From Ceratorhiza oryzae-sativae (taxonomy: Eukaryota > Basidiomycota > Agaricomycetes > Cantharellales > Ceratobasidiaceae): DNA of 64,000 nucleotides. Position 1 is the first letter of the stretch. Every line of letters starts with the position of its first letter. Location: NCBI GenBank assembly GCA_030998015.1, contig JARWMV010000232.1:62001-126000 (forward strand), written 5' to 3'. The notes under the pieces are model-generated. The model ran no database searches and was not told the DNA's origin. It saw only the letters and a program-made list of their open reading frames with translations. Of this stretch, positions 21,525-34,239 are shown piece by piece. A program made the translations under genes and the position numbers.

Positions 21525-23897
21525 ATGGACGCCTCCCGCGACGACGAACGACACGAAACCGGCCGCCGGAGCACTTCCCGCGACTCTCGCACCGCCCGCA
21601 TCGAGCTCGCCCAACGTCGTCTCGAGAACGCCCTCGCTACGCCCAACAGTCCATCCTCACCGTGGTCAGCCCGCAGCGCGCTGGGGCCGACGATCGCCGG
21701 CCACAGTCCGGGCCAGTACCCACGTCCGACGTTGCGCAGTGTGTCGTTTAGCAGCGAGCCCGACCATCGGTTCCCGGCACGACGCACAGACCAGCCCGCC
21801 TTTCCGTCGACGTTCGAGGACGACGAATCAGAGGTCTCACTCGATGACGCCTACTTTCATATGAGCCCTCGTCGAGCGTCGCCCTCGACGCTCCTGCCCC
21901 GCCCTGGCCTGTACGCCTCGATCGGCGCCAACGGGCTCCCGGTGCCGTCGCCTGACCCATCCGGAACGCGTTCGCGCTCCCATTCGCTGGCCACGCTTGG
22001 CAGGCGCCCAATGCCAGCGCATGCGGCCTCGTACGCCCCTTCATCACCCCTCCCGGCTCCGGGATCTCAGGGCTTGCCCCAGAGCTGGGCTGACTCGCGC
22101 TTTGGCATCCCTGCGCCCATCTCGTATGCGCGTCCTGCCCCACAGCGCCAGGGAGACATCAGCAATATCAGCCCGTTCGTGCGTGATGTCGGCCAGATCC
22201 TCCACGACGACTTTCGTGATCTCTGGGGTGCCGAGCGCGATGATGGTGGAGGGAGTGGAACAACCAGCCGTAGGCATAGTGTAAGTGTCGTGCAGCCTCG
22301 TCGCTTTGTTTCGCACACCCAGCATGATGAGCGTTCTGCTCCGATCGATGCCTTTGCCCAAGGCCGCAGTGTCATCTCCGACGACGACTTGCTCGGCAAT
22401 ATGCTCAACCTCGACCTCGATGACCCTCCTGCCGCGAGCCGCGTGGTCCCTGCCACGTTCAATCCGCGTGGGCCACTTGCAGGCGGCACAGGCGCGGGAC
22501 TGATCAGTCAACCTTCAAGCCTGCCGACGTACCCTGCGCCGCTCCAGCGCCACTCACCTGTCGGTGCATTGGGATTGCATGAGCACAGTCCGCGTACTTC
22601 GATGCTCGAGCACGTTCCCGAGAATGGTACTTCATTCCGCTCCAACCAGCGCGGAAAAAATCCCAGTCCGGAGCGAGATGATGTGTCTGCCACAGCTCGC
22701 GGCTTTGTCTCCCGCCCATCACTCGCGCAACTTCGTACGGATTCGTTGCGCACCAATGCGTCATCAGAGCAGCGCTTCTCGCCTTCTCTCTCACCCAACA
22801 CGCAGCGTAGCATGGGCTTGCAGACTCAGTACAGCCAGGGAATGAACAACGACCGTGGAGGCTTGGGATTAGGGCTTGGGGGAATAGGACGGGAGCAGGG
22901 ACCGGTATATGGGCGTGAACAGCAGACTGGCGCTGGGTTTGGACGAGAGGCAGGATTTGGCCAGGGCCAACAGTATCACCCAAGTGCGTCACCCCGTGCA
23001 GGCACCTTTCCTATCTCGCCCTCGGCTATGCGTACCAGCTTTGGACCATCTCACTTGCCGCAAACTCCCCTCTCTCCCAACACTCACCATACGAACGCCA
23101 ACCCGAATGCAAACCCTTCAGAAGGAGAGCTTGGCCGCGGTCTACCCTTGTCGTCCATTCCCCATGGCGCGCCGCTCTATGTGGTCGAATTCAAAGCCGG
23201 CCGGACCGACTTGTTCTTTACCCCCGAGGGGACCGTGGACGATCCCATACGTCGGGGAGACTTGGTGATTGTTGAGGCAGACCGTGGCAAGGATCTGGGC
23301 AAGGTTGTCAACGACAGTATCTCGCTTGCGGAAGTCGAGCGGTTCATGATGGAAGGGGCGGATGACGGGCAAGGCGGGCGCAAGGAGATTATGCCGAAAC
23401 GAATCTACGGAAGAGCGGGGCCTGCCGATACCCAGTGAGTTCGGTCTTCTGGCCATTGAGATGAGGGATACTGAGTCTTGGGGAGATTGCTACTGTCCAA
23501 AATGCAGGACGAGGTCAAGGCACTTCAGCTTTGTCAAACCAAGATCAGACAAAAGAAGCTTCCGATGGAGGTGATTGATGCTGAATATCAATGGTACGTC
23601 ACTAGTTTGGCCATCATACGATAGTCTAACACTACATACAGGGATCGTCGAAAACTAACGTTCTACTATGTTGCGGACCGTCGAATCGACTTTCGGGAGC
23701 TCGTGCGCGAGCTGTTCCGGTGAGTGACTGTTCGGGGTATCTCCAAATGCAGGAACGCAGCCTGCGTCCGGGCAGATGGGGTTGCCTTTCCAGAGAAATC
23801 GGACGGCTAATAATTCATTGTTTGCTTCAGGCTGTACAAAACGCGCATTTGGATGTCATGTCTCCAAGGCCCGACAGGAGCGGAGCCTGTCTCGTGA
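21525..23897 (+). CDS. PSP1 C-terminal-domain protein
   Basis: Four exons: 21525-23434, 23486-23593, 23642-23719 and 23831-23897, 720 residues. The first approximately 540 residues are low-complexity Ser/Pro/Arg/Gly sequence. The conserved PSP1 domain follows (YVVEFKAGRTDLFF, GDLVIVEADRGKDLGKV, KMQDEVKALQLCQ, KKLPMEVIDAEYQWDRRKLTFYY, IDFRELVRELFRLYKTRIWM). In yeast, PSP1 was found as a suppressor of DNA polymerase alpha mutations, and related bacterial proteins (YaaT/RicT) bind partners in RNA processing. The exact fungal role is open. The acceptor at 23485 rather than the later one at 23507 is chosen because it keeps frame and the family's LLLSKMQDE string. Confidence 0.85.
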
Positions 23898-25955
23898 GCG
23901 CTTACATCAACTAGGATTGATGAATCATGCTTTCTTGTCTCTGGCCCTTTAAAAACTTTACTAAAAAGTCCAGTTGGATCAATCAAGTACTCATGTACGC
24001 TGTACAAGTAACCCCGATTCTCTTGTTTTTCCTTCATCCTCGCAGCGAAAATATTTCTTTCTGGTTGCACAACGCTGGTCTGGGAGTGGTCCTTGGCTGT
24101 TTGATAGCACTGGTAATTCCTTTCGCCTTTTATTTGTTTCTCGAATGTGGCCCAATGTTGTTTCATCTACAGGGTGTACGAAATAAGCGCACATGTACTT
24201 TTAGTCTTTGTACTGTTTTTGGTGCAAACAAGCTCTTGTGAATAGTGAAGACTTGCTTTATTCTAGATGTGTGACCAATCTTGTGATCGCCTTCGTCTAG
24301 CTGGTCCTACACGAGCAACCTGGGGGGGCTGAAGGATTAGGTTTTTGAATGGCCTCCCTGCCGCTAGCAAGACAGCTTCTGTGCTGTCAACTGATTGGCT
24401 GATCTTGCGAAAATCCGACTACGGAGGGAGGCGCAACCGAGTGGCGTATCACTCAAGGCAGGGAGAGGTTCTCGATCGGTCAACAGCAACTGCCAGGTTC
24501 CGTATCTCTTTGATAGAGTCTTTGTCTCATTCGAGTCGAGGCTCGTTTTGCCTGTTTTTATGTGCTAGTCTATGTTTCTAACAACTATCTTGTCGATATT
24601 GCATAAATATCTCTGGTAACTCCTGCCTTGCCCCTCATCCAAATTACCAATGGGTAGTATGTAGAAATCAGATTTGTATATACATATAATAATTCAATAA
24701 GTGTATACTAGAACAATCCCATGCCCGAAGGCACTAGAAAGATGCTCTCAAAGGACGCGCATGCGTTCTATATCATTCTACACTGTTCACGCATACAGCC
24801 TCTCTCATGTATAAATAGGGGTGCCTTCGGCCTCGTAGCTAGTCACCATTGAATATATTCTTTCACCGGTAAATCACTCACGCACCTCCGGCATCGTCTT
24901 AAGTACACTGGATATTGGATACATATATTGTATTTGTAGTTTATCTATACATAGTTTCTATATAGTACACTCATTGTTGAATCATGGTCTTTGTGGGTTG
25001 CCAGCTGCCATTTTGATCTTGCCGATGGCCTATTGATACTAACCAATGCTGAAACTTGACAAAAATAGCATCAACTTTGTGAGAGTGCTAGTGGGATATC
25101 CTTGCTATCACAAGGCTCTGGTGAACACATCAATCATCCTGGCTTTTGCAGCCTTTGCTTGAATCAGCTATGGAGGTGTCTGACTCACAATACCCAAGGC
25201 TACAATTTGATTTGGCCTGAAGTCTTGGTCATGTCCATGCTAATGCTCCACCATCTAAAGTAGGTGTCTACTAAACTGATCTAATGCTGCAAAGGGTGGA
25301 AATCATGGGTCTTGATTGTTGGATTTTGCTCAGTTATGCACTTACTCAGCACTTTTAAGTGGCTTAACTGTACAGTACCAATCACTTATATGTGTTGGTA
25401 AAATTTTCATGTATCTAGTTTTTCTCACTTGTATCTACACTCTTTTTGGCTGCTTGCAAAGGTCTGGTGGGTTATTCAGCCACAAAATCACATGTAGCTC
25501 CTGAATGGCACTGAATATTGGAGGTTTTCAATTTGCAACATCATCAAAAACCCCTGGGAATCATTACTGTAAATAATAGGTAATAACTGTGAATAAACCA
25601 GTTGCAAGAATTGCTGACTCCCCCCCATTTATTGCCTGTTATCAAATGTGGGGGGTGTTGATAACAGTGGATAACAGTGGATAAACCAGGATTATAGCAA
25701 TAACACAATTTGAAATTCCTCAATGATACATCCAAAGTGCTTCCTGGGAGACACCTAGGTTTATAAAAAGTGGATTTCATAAATTGGGGTTTATTGCCTA
25801 TAATGCATGAAATCCTGGTTTATAAAAAACCCAGTTTTTCCTGATGAAATGGTAGCAAATGTAAATTAACATTGTATAAATGTATAAAATATATCATAAA
25901 TTACAAATCCAGAGACAAGATTGTGAAATACAGTAAGAGCCAAGTGAGTACACAC
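23898..25955. other. AT-rich, gene-free region
   Basis: No supported gene. The stretch 24690-24960 has a LTR-like look (TATAAATA at about 24810) but no ends or duplication. From about 25000 CG dinucleotides become rare. Near 25560-25840 the motif ataacagtgg(ata) and its variants repeat, with inverted copies of tggtttat. Confidence 0.4.
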
Positions 25956-26086
25956 TAAGGATGTGATGCTGATTTCTGGCATTCTGGCATCAAGGGTAAC
26001 TCAATTGCATCAGCTTATAAATCATTGCTTCTGCAAATGAGCTACCCTTGATGCCATAGTGCTAGAATATCAGCATCACATCCTTA
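25956..26086. repeat. Palindromic end of the Tc1/mariner relic
   Basis: About 48 bp (taaggatgtgatgctgat...) recur inverted about 35 bp away (...atcagcatcacatcctta), with a few mismatches. The inner arm overlaps the decayed 3' coding end of the transposase, so this is either a doubled terminal repeat or a local inverted duplication. Confidence 0.75.
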
Positions 26087-26428
26087 CCCCATAGAATCAT
26101 ACAATTTATCAATATAAGACTGAGGAATACAAACCTACTCCTGAAGAATTTCCCACAGCTCATTTGTATTCTGCAGCGAATGTGGGCACATGCAAACCTG
26201 ACAGTCCAAGTAGTCCCACACATTCTCAATCAGGTTCATATCAGGGCTGCTGGCTGGACAGGGAAGGAGCAAGAGGTCATGGTTGGCAATCCAATCATGT
26301 GTATGCATTGCCATGTGCTTTGTACTGTTGTTGTGCTGGAAGATAGCACAATGAGGAGACATTGGGTGGTCACACAGGGTCCCCATGAGCTCAGCACCCA
26401 GGATTTTGGTGTATTGCACAGCTGTAAG

Positions 26429-26951
26429 TGTAAGGCCATGCCATCACAATTAGGGCCAAACACTGATGAAGCAATGGCAGACCTATGGGCTATAACAGCC
26501 AGAGGTCAAACCACAATGTCTAAGGTAGAACACACAGTGAGCAAGGGGTTTGGTGTGATGAGACACAGGGTAGAGTAAGGATGCACTTGCTATGAAGATA
26601 GCTGGGCAAGGGACCTCTGGCTTGGTGGCCTAGAGGGTAGACAATGAAGAGGGTAGAACAGGAGGTTGAGTTCTGAGGCTAAAGGCTCTCAGACTCTCCC
26701 TTATATATTCATGGCCAAGGCTGTACATATCAAATACCAGGACCAATAAGAAGTACTAAATGCCACATCATCACAGAACATTCCAGTAATACCAAACAGT
26801 GAGTCAACAACAACAAGGTCACATGACATCTAGGTAAATAAACCACATATATCTGAATAAACAGGACTTGTCCAAAATACAAAGAAATCATTGATAAATA
26901 AAATGATTAAAATTCATAATAAAAGTCGTGGTCATGGTCTAGGCCATGACA
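26429..26951 (-). mobile_element. Solo LTR, family A, inside Tc1/mariner relic
   Basis: 523 bp, starts TGTAAGG (decayed TGTCAGAG) and ends GGCCATGACA. It has a perfect 5-bp duplication gtaag (26424-26428, 26952-26956). It is diverged from the Gypsy-1 LTR with heavy CG loss. It splits the transposase relic. Confidence 0.88.
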
Positions 26952-27154
26952 GTAAGACACCTGTCAATATGATACAGTCAGCCCACCCTATCAGCCATTA
27001 TGCACCCCCCAAACAATAATGCTCCCACCACTGTGTTTCACTGTCTTTCAAGTGTAGTGTGGATTGAGGGCAAGCCCTGGATGTCTCCAGACATGAAGGG
27101 GGCCATCACTGCCAAAAAGCTTGAACTTCAACTTGTCTGAAAAAATGACACAGT

Positions 27155-27345
27155 TGTCATGACCTACTCAGCAGTCATAACAAAACAAGGGAGTCAATCT
27201 ACTATGAGTAACATTACCTCCCAAGGCAAACAGGTGGTAAACAAGATCATGTGACCTTGGCACTTAACCTGGTGCTTACCAAGTTGCTCCTCTTAAATCT
27301 CTCCCTTGTAATGAGGAGTGAGGAGCAAGTTATCACATGACCTTG
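27155..27345 (-). mobile_element. Truncated LTR of family B, inverted
   Basis: Starts TGTCATGACC, and its reverse complement resembles the last roughly 190 bp of the solo LTR at 29204-29732 (shared landmarks: gtaagcacca, gataacttgctc, tcatgtgataac). It is broken at 27345 by the insertion of E1. A continuation after 56577 is only weakly recognisable. Confidence 0.55.
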
Positions 27346-27537
27346 TGTTAGGCCAGCAGTCACATGATTGCTTTTACTTCATATATGTGTCATTTTCTTG
27401 ATGTATGTTTCCAAGTCTTGTTTTACTATCACCAGCTGTTTTTACTCAAGTAATATATTCTATGTACACATGTTCTATTGCTGTGCAAGGCAAATTAAGA
27501 CCTTAAGTACAGTTTTATTGAGGGCAGAGCCCTTACA
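27346..27537 (+). repeat. E1 5' LTR
   Basis: TGTTAGGCC...CTTACA, 192 bp. It differs from the 3' LTR at about 10 sites, nine of them transitions. Three adjacent pairs are TG here or there against CA in the partner. Confidence 0.9.
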
Positions 27538-27627
27538 TTTTTTTGAACACTGCACACATAGTGAAGCTAACCCATCCCTTGCATACCAAAAGGAAATCCT
27601 ACAATGTGATAGGTTGTTAGAGCAAAT

Positions 27628-29203
27628 ATGAGTAGCTCTGCAGGTGACTTGTCACCTGCATATCCCATAGTTGGCCTGTTTAACACACCACAACAGTCCA
27701 CAGTGACCAGGTCCCTGCTTGCCAGTGGACAGGATGTGTCTCAGATAACCCTGAATCAGGGCTGAGTAACTACTGCACCTCATGTGCAGTCTCCATCAGC
27801 TCAATTGAGCAAAAGTACAGTTGGGGCACCATCCACAGTGCCTGATTCCCCCAATAGTCAGGGAGTTTTTTGGTCCCCTTGACCTCATGGGTCAAGTTAC
27901 ATACAAGCCCCTATTGGGCCTTGACTGAGCAGATCCTGGTGCAGCCCAGGAGCAGCCCAGGAGGTATAAGGGACACTCAATTGGGTGTACCATATGTATA
28001 CACACCTACAGTGCCAAGCCTGCCAGTAGTAGCAGGACCAAGCACATTGACCCCTAGGGCTGATATCCTGCAGAATACCTCACAACAGAGGTTGCCAACA
28101 GGTATAACCCAGGAAGAGGCTGCTCAACAGCAGTGTGAGCAGATAGAATTGATTGCAGCAGATGCAATCCAAGTGCATACATTCTCAATAGACAAGTGTT
28201 TGGGCAGACTCAAATCTATGATCAAGAATTTATCAATGCATACAAGGAGCATTGATAGAGCCAGCAGTGCTGGCAGTGTACACAGTGAGTGTAGTCACAG
28301 TAGTGCAAGGAGTGCAAGAAGCACTCATGCAGAACCAGAGCCAGATTCCCAGCTCAATGATGGACTTACTGGTCAAGATGGTGTGTCTGACCAAGCACCA
28401 CACCCTGGTGTGGAAATGAGGACTGAGCCTGGAAGTACCCAGGCTAGGCACAGCCCCCAGAATAGGGCAATAGGAGAACCCATAGCCAATTGGAATAGAT
28501 GATTGGCATTCCCTACCATTGAGGAAGAGCTTGATGAAGATATCACTGGGATTTACCCAGAGGATGAATATGTCCAACCCTCATTTGAGGGTGAAGAACC
28601 AACTATTGTAGAGATAGTGGACAGTGAAATGTGCCCCAAGGTTGCTACTCACAACAGCAGAGAAGAGCTGTTGAGCAATACATTGGTGCATAGTAGCAGC
28701 TGATTGTTCACACCAGTTACACTGGTAATCCACACACCTGAGGAGCATGAAATTTGCACCCAACAGTGGTGTGAACAATTAAGGATACCTACTGTGAGCA
28801 GGCCAGGTGATGGGCAATGTATGTTGCTAGTAGGGACAGGTGAATTACTGTCCCAAGCCCCATATCCCATGGGCTGTGAGACTCCAAGTCACACTTGCAC
28901 ATATACCTGCAAACTGCAGGTAGTCAATTATACCAAGCAACACTCAGTGAATTATAACACTTGAGCCTATAATAGGCACACACAAGGAAAGGTCCCAAAT
29001 GAGGAGATAATAGGGCGAACTACTCCTGAAGTCCCAATGTCCACCCTACAGTGTCCAGTGGCTATTAGTAGCCCTCAGATTCAACCCTGTGCTGCAGGGT
29101 ACCCAATACAGACTGTCCCAATGGACAGCATATTGTGTATGATAATTAATATGCTGAGAGCACATGAGAATGATGCAGACACCCAGAAGAACCTGGGAAA
29201 AAG
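27628..29203 (+). pseudogene. E1 gag, N-terminal part
   Basis: ATG at 27628 (MSSSAGDLSPAYPIVGLF) is 90 bp inside the LTR. The region is low-complexity, Ser/Gln/Thr-rich and interrupted by several TGA or TAG codons (near 27762, 27888, 28500, 28702). It ends in frame at aaaag, where a solo LTR interrupts it. The same frame resumes at 29738 inside the canonical Gag domain, so this is the long variable N-terminus of Gag. No known domain is seen in this part. Confidence 0.6.
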
Positions 29204-29732
29204 TGTTGAGACCCCTCCATCTCCTTGTCTCTGTTGATTCCTTAAGTAGTGGCTATGTTGTCAGTGGTAATTTGCAGTATATATTGATAGTGTTTATGTA
29301 GTATGTACAGATGATCCCTGTGGTTGACAAGGCAAAGCAAGCTGGGGTCCACAGTCTTGCTCTCAATGAGTTATATACCCTCCAAGGTATGAGTCAGACT
29401 GTTCTGCAGTCTGCAGTAGGTTATGGGTCATGTGTGGCATAGACAAGTATTAAGTAAGTTGCTCTTAGGGTTGTTGTGGCTCTGAATCTTATAGAACTGT
29501 GCAAGGTCCAAGGGTCACATGATTTAAGCACTGAGGTCATGTGATAACTTGCTCTTCACTTCAAGTTATGATGGAGAGAATTGCAGGAGTGAGTTAGATA
29601 ACCACTGTAAGCACCAGGATAAGTGCCAAGGTTATGTGACTATGTTTATAGCTTGTTTGACTTAGGAGAAAATGCTATAAACTATAGGCTAATTCTCTTG
29701 TTATGTTATGGCTGTCTGTGCAGGTCATAACA
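29204..29732 (+). mobile_element. Solo LTR of family B in E1 gag
   Basis: Starts TGTTGAGACC and ends GGTCATAACA, 529 bp, with perfect duplication aaaag (29199-29203, 29733-29737). Taking it out joins codons AAA AG/A GGT in frame. Orientation is arbitrary because no full copy is present. Confidence 0.88.
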
Positions 29733-29737
29733 AAAAG

Positions 29738-30880
29738 AGGTCTGAAATTAGACCTGCCCTTGTCTTATGACAGTATGGCAAAACTTTGAGACTTCAAAGA
29801 ATGGGTGAGCAGATTACTCTGCTATTTTAGAATGAGTGGCCTATGCAGCCCTACAGTACCTGATCATAATAATCAAGTGTATGTCATCAGACATCTTTGT
29901 GTTGGTCAGGCACAAAGCTGGTTCCACAAGACTGTGGAAAAGAGTGAATATGGTCCTGAAGGATGGACCACCCAGGAAGTAATCCAATGATTACAGTGTA
30001 GATTTTTGACTACACAAAGCACCACTATAGCAATGCATGAGTTCTGTACCATCAAGCAGGGTACCATGGATGCTCAGGAGCTCTACAAAGAGCTCAGATT
30101 ATTGGCTGATCAACAGCCAATCCCTCTGGATAACCTTACCTTTGCCATAAGTTACATGAATGCACTACATGTGCCAACCAGGCATCTGGTCAACTGGAAT
30201 GGCTTTCATGCCATTCATGATTATGACAACATCAGAGAGCTAGTCCATAGTGCTGTGGACATGGAAATTGCCCTCATTATGGTGATGGAAGAAAAAGATC
30301 CCAACCTACCAGCCAGGCAGAGTCAAAGTGATCAAAAGATCAATCATAAAGGCAAGAATCACCAGCAGGGCAAACAGCAGGAAAAGCCAAGGCCCTTGTA
30401 TGCTACAAGGGCAGCCAAGCAATGGTCAAGGACTGTAGCTGAATTGTCCACTTGGGACAAGATGAAGCCCCAGTTCAAAGGGGAAGCAGAATTAACCTGA
30501 TATAAATGCAGGAAGAAGGGCCACATTGCCCCTAACTGCCCCTTGAAAGGGGTTATCACCACTAAGGCTGTAGAGCCTGTTATTGAGGAGGGAGAAACCC
30601 CCAAGAATGACACCATCAATGTAGCAATGGCCTATGTGTCAACCTCCAAATTGGAGGAAGAAAGCTCCCCTGAGGATGATAGCCCATGTCATTCCCTCAC
30701 TGACGACTCAGGCAGTGATGATGAGGATTCTGTATGGAATCAATTCACAGCAGAATACAGCAATATCACTGCCTGCACAGTGCATATAGTACTGTTAGAT
30801 GATGAAATCAATGTACACACTGCATTGACAAGCAAAAGACAGCCAGCAGAGCTGGAGCCTGTCTCCACACCAGTTGTGTG
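29738..30880 (+). pseudogene. E1 gag, capsid and zinc-knuckle part
   Basis: Reads DFKEWVSRLLCYFRMSGL...GQAQSWFHKTVEK (retrotransposon Gag domain), then the helical region with MDAQELYKELRLLADQQP. The CCHC zinc knuckle YKCRKKGHIAPNCP follows near 30500, then an acidic linker. Stops at about 29785, 29989, 30500 and 30880 are all TGA, consistent with CGA/TGG decay. Typical of basidiomycete Ty3/Gypsy Gag. Confidence 0.8.
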
Positions 30881-31504
30881 AACAAGAGGAGCACCCCACA
30901 AGAGTGCTCAACCAGTCTGCCAAGAGGAGGACCAACAACCCATGACTGGGTATTTTAAAGTTGGTACAACATTGGTGTACATTTTGTTTGATTTGGGTTC
31001 ATGCACCAACAAGATATTGCCCTCATTTGTGAGGGTAGCAAATATCATGCCAATGGTGTTAGATAAGCTGATAAGCTTACAACTTGCACTCAAAGGGAGC
31101 CAAGGAAAATTTAACTTTGGTGTTTACACTGAGGTAGAGATTGGCCCCATAAAAGGGACACATTATTTTGATGTAGTAAACATCAAAAAATATGATATAA
31201 TCATTGGTACCCTGTCTATGCAATGGTATGGAATTAACATTGATTTTTCATGCAACATATTAAGCATAAACAATACCCATATACCCAATGGCTTCCAAGG
31301 GGAAGTAAAAGAATCCTCATGGAGAGACAAGTACCATTCACCAAAAGACCCTTGGGGTCTAGGAAAGCTGAACTGGCCATGTTGGTCTGGCAAACTATGG
31401 CCACCAGGGCCAAATGACTATCCAACAAGGATAGTGCAGCGAGTTCCTCCCCACTTACTGACAAAGCCATCCCCAGGCTTTGTGACAAGTGGAAGAAGAA
31501 GCTG
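30881..31504 (+). pseudogene. E1 protease and linker
   Basis: VLFDLGSCTNKILPSF is a decayed aspartic protease active site (consensus D-S/T-G-A/S), with Ser/Thr-Gly altered to Leu-Gly. Hydrophobic strands follow, down to IIIGTLSMQWYGINIDF, the conserved GMPWL-like C-terminus of retropepsin. A frameshift near 31.4 kb separates it from the RT frame. Confidence 0.7.
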
Positions 31505-32910
31505 GTGCATTTAACTGCACCTGCCCCTGAGAGACTCCCTCCTATGAGGAAAATAAATCATGAAATCCACTTTGTGGATGAACAACTTAAGGTGGATCAT
31601 CACCAACTAAATTGCCCTGAGGCATTGAAGCCTCAGTTACAAGAGAAAAACAAGCTCTATTTAAGAGCTGGATGGTGGTTCAAAGGGGTGGCCAAGTCTG
31701 CCACTCCTATGCTGTGTCTTTTCAAGAAAGACAAGATGTCACTGTGCACAGTGATAGATTTGTGCAAGTGCAATGATAATACAGTGAAAGATATCACCCT
31801 GTTCCCTGACCAAGAGGAAATTTGCAAGCATATAGCCTGCACAAAGTATTGCTCTAGGTTGGACATGACCAATGCATATGAGCAGATACAAATTGTGCCT
31901 GAGCACATGAAAAAGACAGCCTTCAAGACCATTTATGGGATGTTCTACAGCAACATCATGCAACAGGGTGATTGTAATGCCCTGAGTACATTTCAGCATC
32001 TAATGATGCATATATTCCATGCCTGGATTGGCTGGGGAATATTTGTCTATCTAGACAATATATTCATGTATAGTGACACAATAGAGGAGCACAAACAACT
32101 GTTACAAGTTGTAGTGGACACACTCACTAATGCTGAGCTACACCTTTCTGAAAAGAAAGTTGATATATATGAGGAATGTATAGAGTGTCTGGGCCACATA
32201 GTGGACAAAAACAGCATTCATGCTGATAAGGACAAAATGACTCCAATCCAATTGTGGCCTAAACCATGACCTGTGCATGACATCCAGTGCTTCCTAGGGC
32301 TGGTACAATACCTGGCTGCATATATGCCAGATTTATTGGCCTTCTCAGGCCCATTATCAGACTTGACTTGGAAGGGCTGGGTATTCCTATGGACTCCAGT
32401 CCACCAGCACAGCTTTGACTGCATCAAAGAGCTTGCATGCAGAGCCCCTAGATTACACCTGATTAATATTAATAGTGATGAACCAATCTGGTTGGTTTGC
32501 AACACCTCAGTGGCCAGTGTAGGCTGTATGTACAGCCAGGGTACCAATTGGAGTACCCTTTGTCCCACTGGTTTCCACTCAAGGAAATTCAGCATAGCTC
32601 AAATGAGCTATACTATAACAGAGCAAGAATTACCTGCTATAATTGAAGGTCTACTCAAATGGGAGGACAAATTACTTGGCCAGTCATTCAAAATATTGAC
32701 CAACCACAAAAGTCTGGAATGGCTCCAAATGCAATGAAACTTGTCATGATGACAAGTGCAATGGTTAGAATACCTATCATGATTTGATTATAAAATTGAA
32801 TACATTCCAAGATTGGCCAATGTTGTGGCTGATGCATTATCATGGCAATATGCTAGTGATACACTGGACAACATTCAGGAAGAACATGAACACATTTTGG
32901 TAGATAGCTG
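31505..32910 (+). pseudogene. E1 reverse transcriptase and RNase H
   Basis: Collinear with chromovirus-type Pol: YLRAGWWFKGVAKSATPMLCLFKKD, SRLDMTNAYEQI, KTAFKTIYGMF, the polymerase box reading VYLDNIFMYS, then LGLVQYLAAYMP, a TRP-like RNase H start and EQELPAIIEGLLKWEDKLL, and VADALSWQYA near 32830. The second catalytic Asp of YLDD is Asn (GAC to AAC). A TGA at about 32269 and others interrupt it. It is inactive but easily recognised. Confidence 0.88.
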
Positions 32911-33121
32911 ACTAGACCCAGAGGGGGAGGATTCCCCTGGAATCCTCACCATGGCAGGTTGGATCATCAAACCGACCTGGAAAGTTCATGAAATGCACAA
33001 AAGGGAAGAACTTCAAGCAAATAAACTGCAAAAATGAAATAAAAATCCCTTGAAAAACAATCAAGGGATAATAATTCCTCTACCATTGGTAGGAGAGGAA
33101 ACAGATGAAGATTGAAGATCC

Positions 33122-33843
33122 ATGCAATCCAACAAGCTCTCTGCAATACCAGAGAGGAAAGATCTTTCAGTATTGGTGAATACTGAAGACATTATCAATG
33201 TTATCAAAGATAACATCACCAAAGACAAGCTCTTTGGCCATATATGCACTGACACTAAGGGGCACCCCAACTTCAAATGGCAGGAAGACCTATTATTATA
33301 TAGGCCATGGAATGCAATATGCATCCCAGATGTCCTCTATAAGAGGAGGAGGGTGCCCAAGATAATTATTGATCTTGGACATTCAGCAATTGGACACATG
33401 GGGTCCAAGAAAACAGTATTGTACAAAAGACCATGGTATTGGTGGCCAACAATGGCCAAAGAAATTATCAAATTTTGCCAATCATGTGGCAATTGCCAGA
33501 TGATGAAGTCATCATTGCAGCTCCCACAGGGGCTGCTACACACTCTACCAATCCCCAGCCAACTGTGGGGATCTATCAGAATGGACTTTATGGGTCCATT
33601 CCCTCAAAGTAATAACTTCAATTATTTATTAGTTGTAATTTGCTGACTAACATCTATGGTACATTTGGTACCAACTCAGACCATGATAATGGTGCAAGAC
33701 ACAACAATGATATTACTACAAGAAGTAGTAAGATTGTACAGGTTACCCAACACAATTGTCTCTGATAGAGACTCAAAATTCATCACCATGATGTGGCAAG
33801 AATTACACCAATTACTCAGTGTTAAGCTGCTGATGTCCACAGC
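33122..33843 (+). pseudogene. E1 integrase, N-terminal half
   Basis: Zinc domain GHSAIGHMGSKKTVLYKRPWYWW...CQSCGNCQ (HHCC), then the catalytic core with RMDFMGPFP (first Asp) and PNTIVSDRDSKFITMMW (second Asp). The frame is cut at STA by Gypsy-2 (duplication acagc) and resumes at 44360 as FHLQTDGSTEQAN, which carries the Glu. Confidence 0.85.
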
Positions 33844-34219
33844 TGTTGGCAACAACAAGTCAGGCGACAAGGAAAATAGTAAGAAAAGAAAAGAACTTGT
33901 ATTTGACAAGAGGTCAAGTTCTTGAGGAGTCCTCTGTGAACTTGACCTGGTTTATATACATAGTGCAAGCCACATCATAACAAACAAGTCCATACAGTGA
34001 GTCACAACCAATAAGAGATAGAAGCAGTAGAAGTGACTGCAGAACTGCAGAATTTCACATTGGAGTTGAAATACATCTCAGTTATTGGTCTGGAACATCC
34101 CCTGACTCACATGACACAGATATACCATAAAAGGCAAGTATGTTTTGAAGCTGATCTCATAAAATGTAGTAAATCAAGAAAATATTATAGAGTGGATATA
34201 TGCATGTCAGTTCATGACA
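33844..34219 (-). repeat. Gypsy-2 3' LTR
   Basis: 376 bp. It differs from the 5' LTR almost only at sites where one copy has TG and the other CA, or one retains CG. Confidence 0.93.
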
Positions 34220-34239
34220 CTTCCCCCCTTCAAGGCATG

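Larger units (their letters stand above)
25956..27154 (-). pseudogene. Tc1/mariner transposase relic, interrupted by solo LTR
   Basis: Minus-strand fragments read, N to C: CVIFSD..LKFKLFGSDGPLHVWRHPGLALNP, KTVKHSGGSIIVWG (26960-27150), then YTKILGAELMGTL, CAIFQHNNSTKHMAMHTHDWIANHDLL and SPDMNLIENVWDYLD (26135-26423). These are the Tc1/mariner DDE landmarks with FSD and IENVW. Many TGA/TAG stops fit CG decay. The two blocks are separated by a solo LTR at 26429-26951 with its own duplication. The 5' end is cut off at 27155 by another LTR fragment. A 131-bp palindrome (25956-26086) marks the 3' end. Confidence 0.8.

Noticed and set aside
24690..24960. Possible solo LTR with TATAAATA
   Set aside because: No TG/CA ends with a flanking duplication could be found and no second copy is present in the window.
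27346..27537. Reading the two 192-bp LTRs as independent solo LTRs
   Set aside because: Each lacks a duplication of its own (ccttg/ttttt and gaggg/ccttg), while the outer flanks of the pair match and a PPT abuts the right one.
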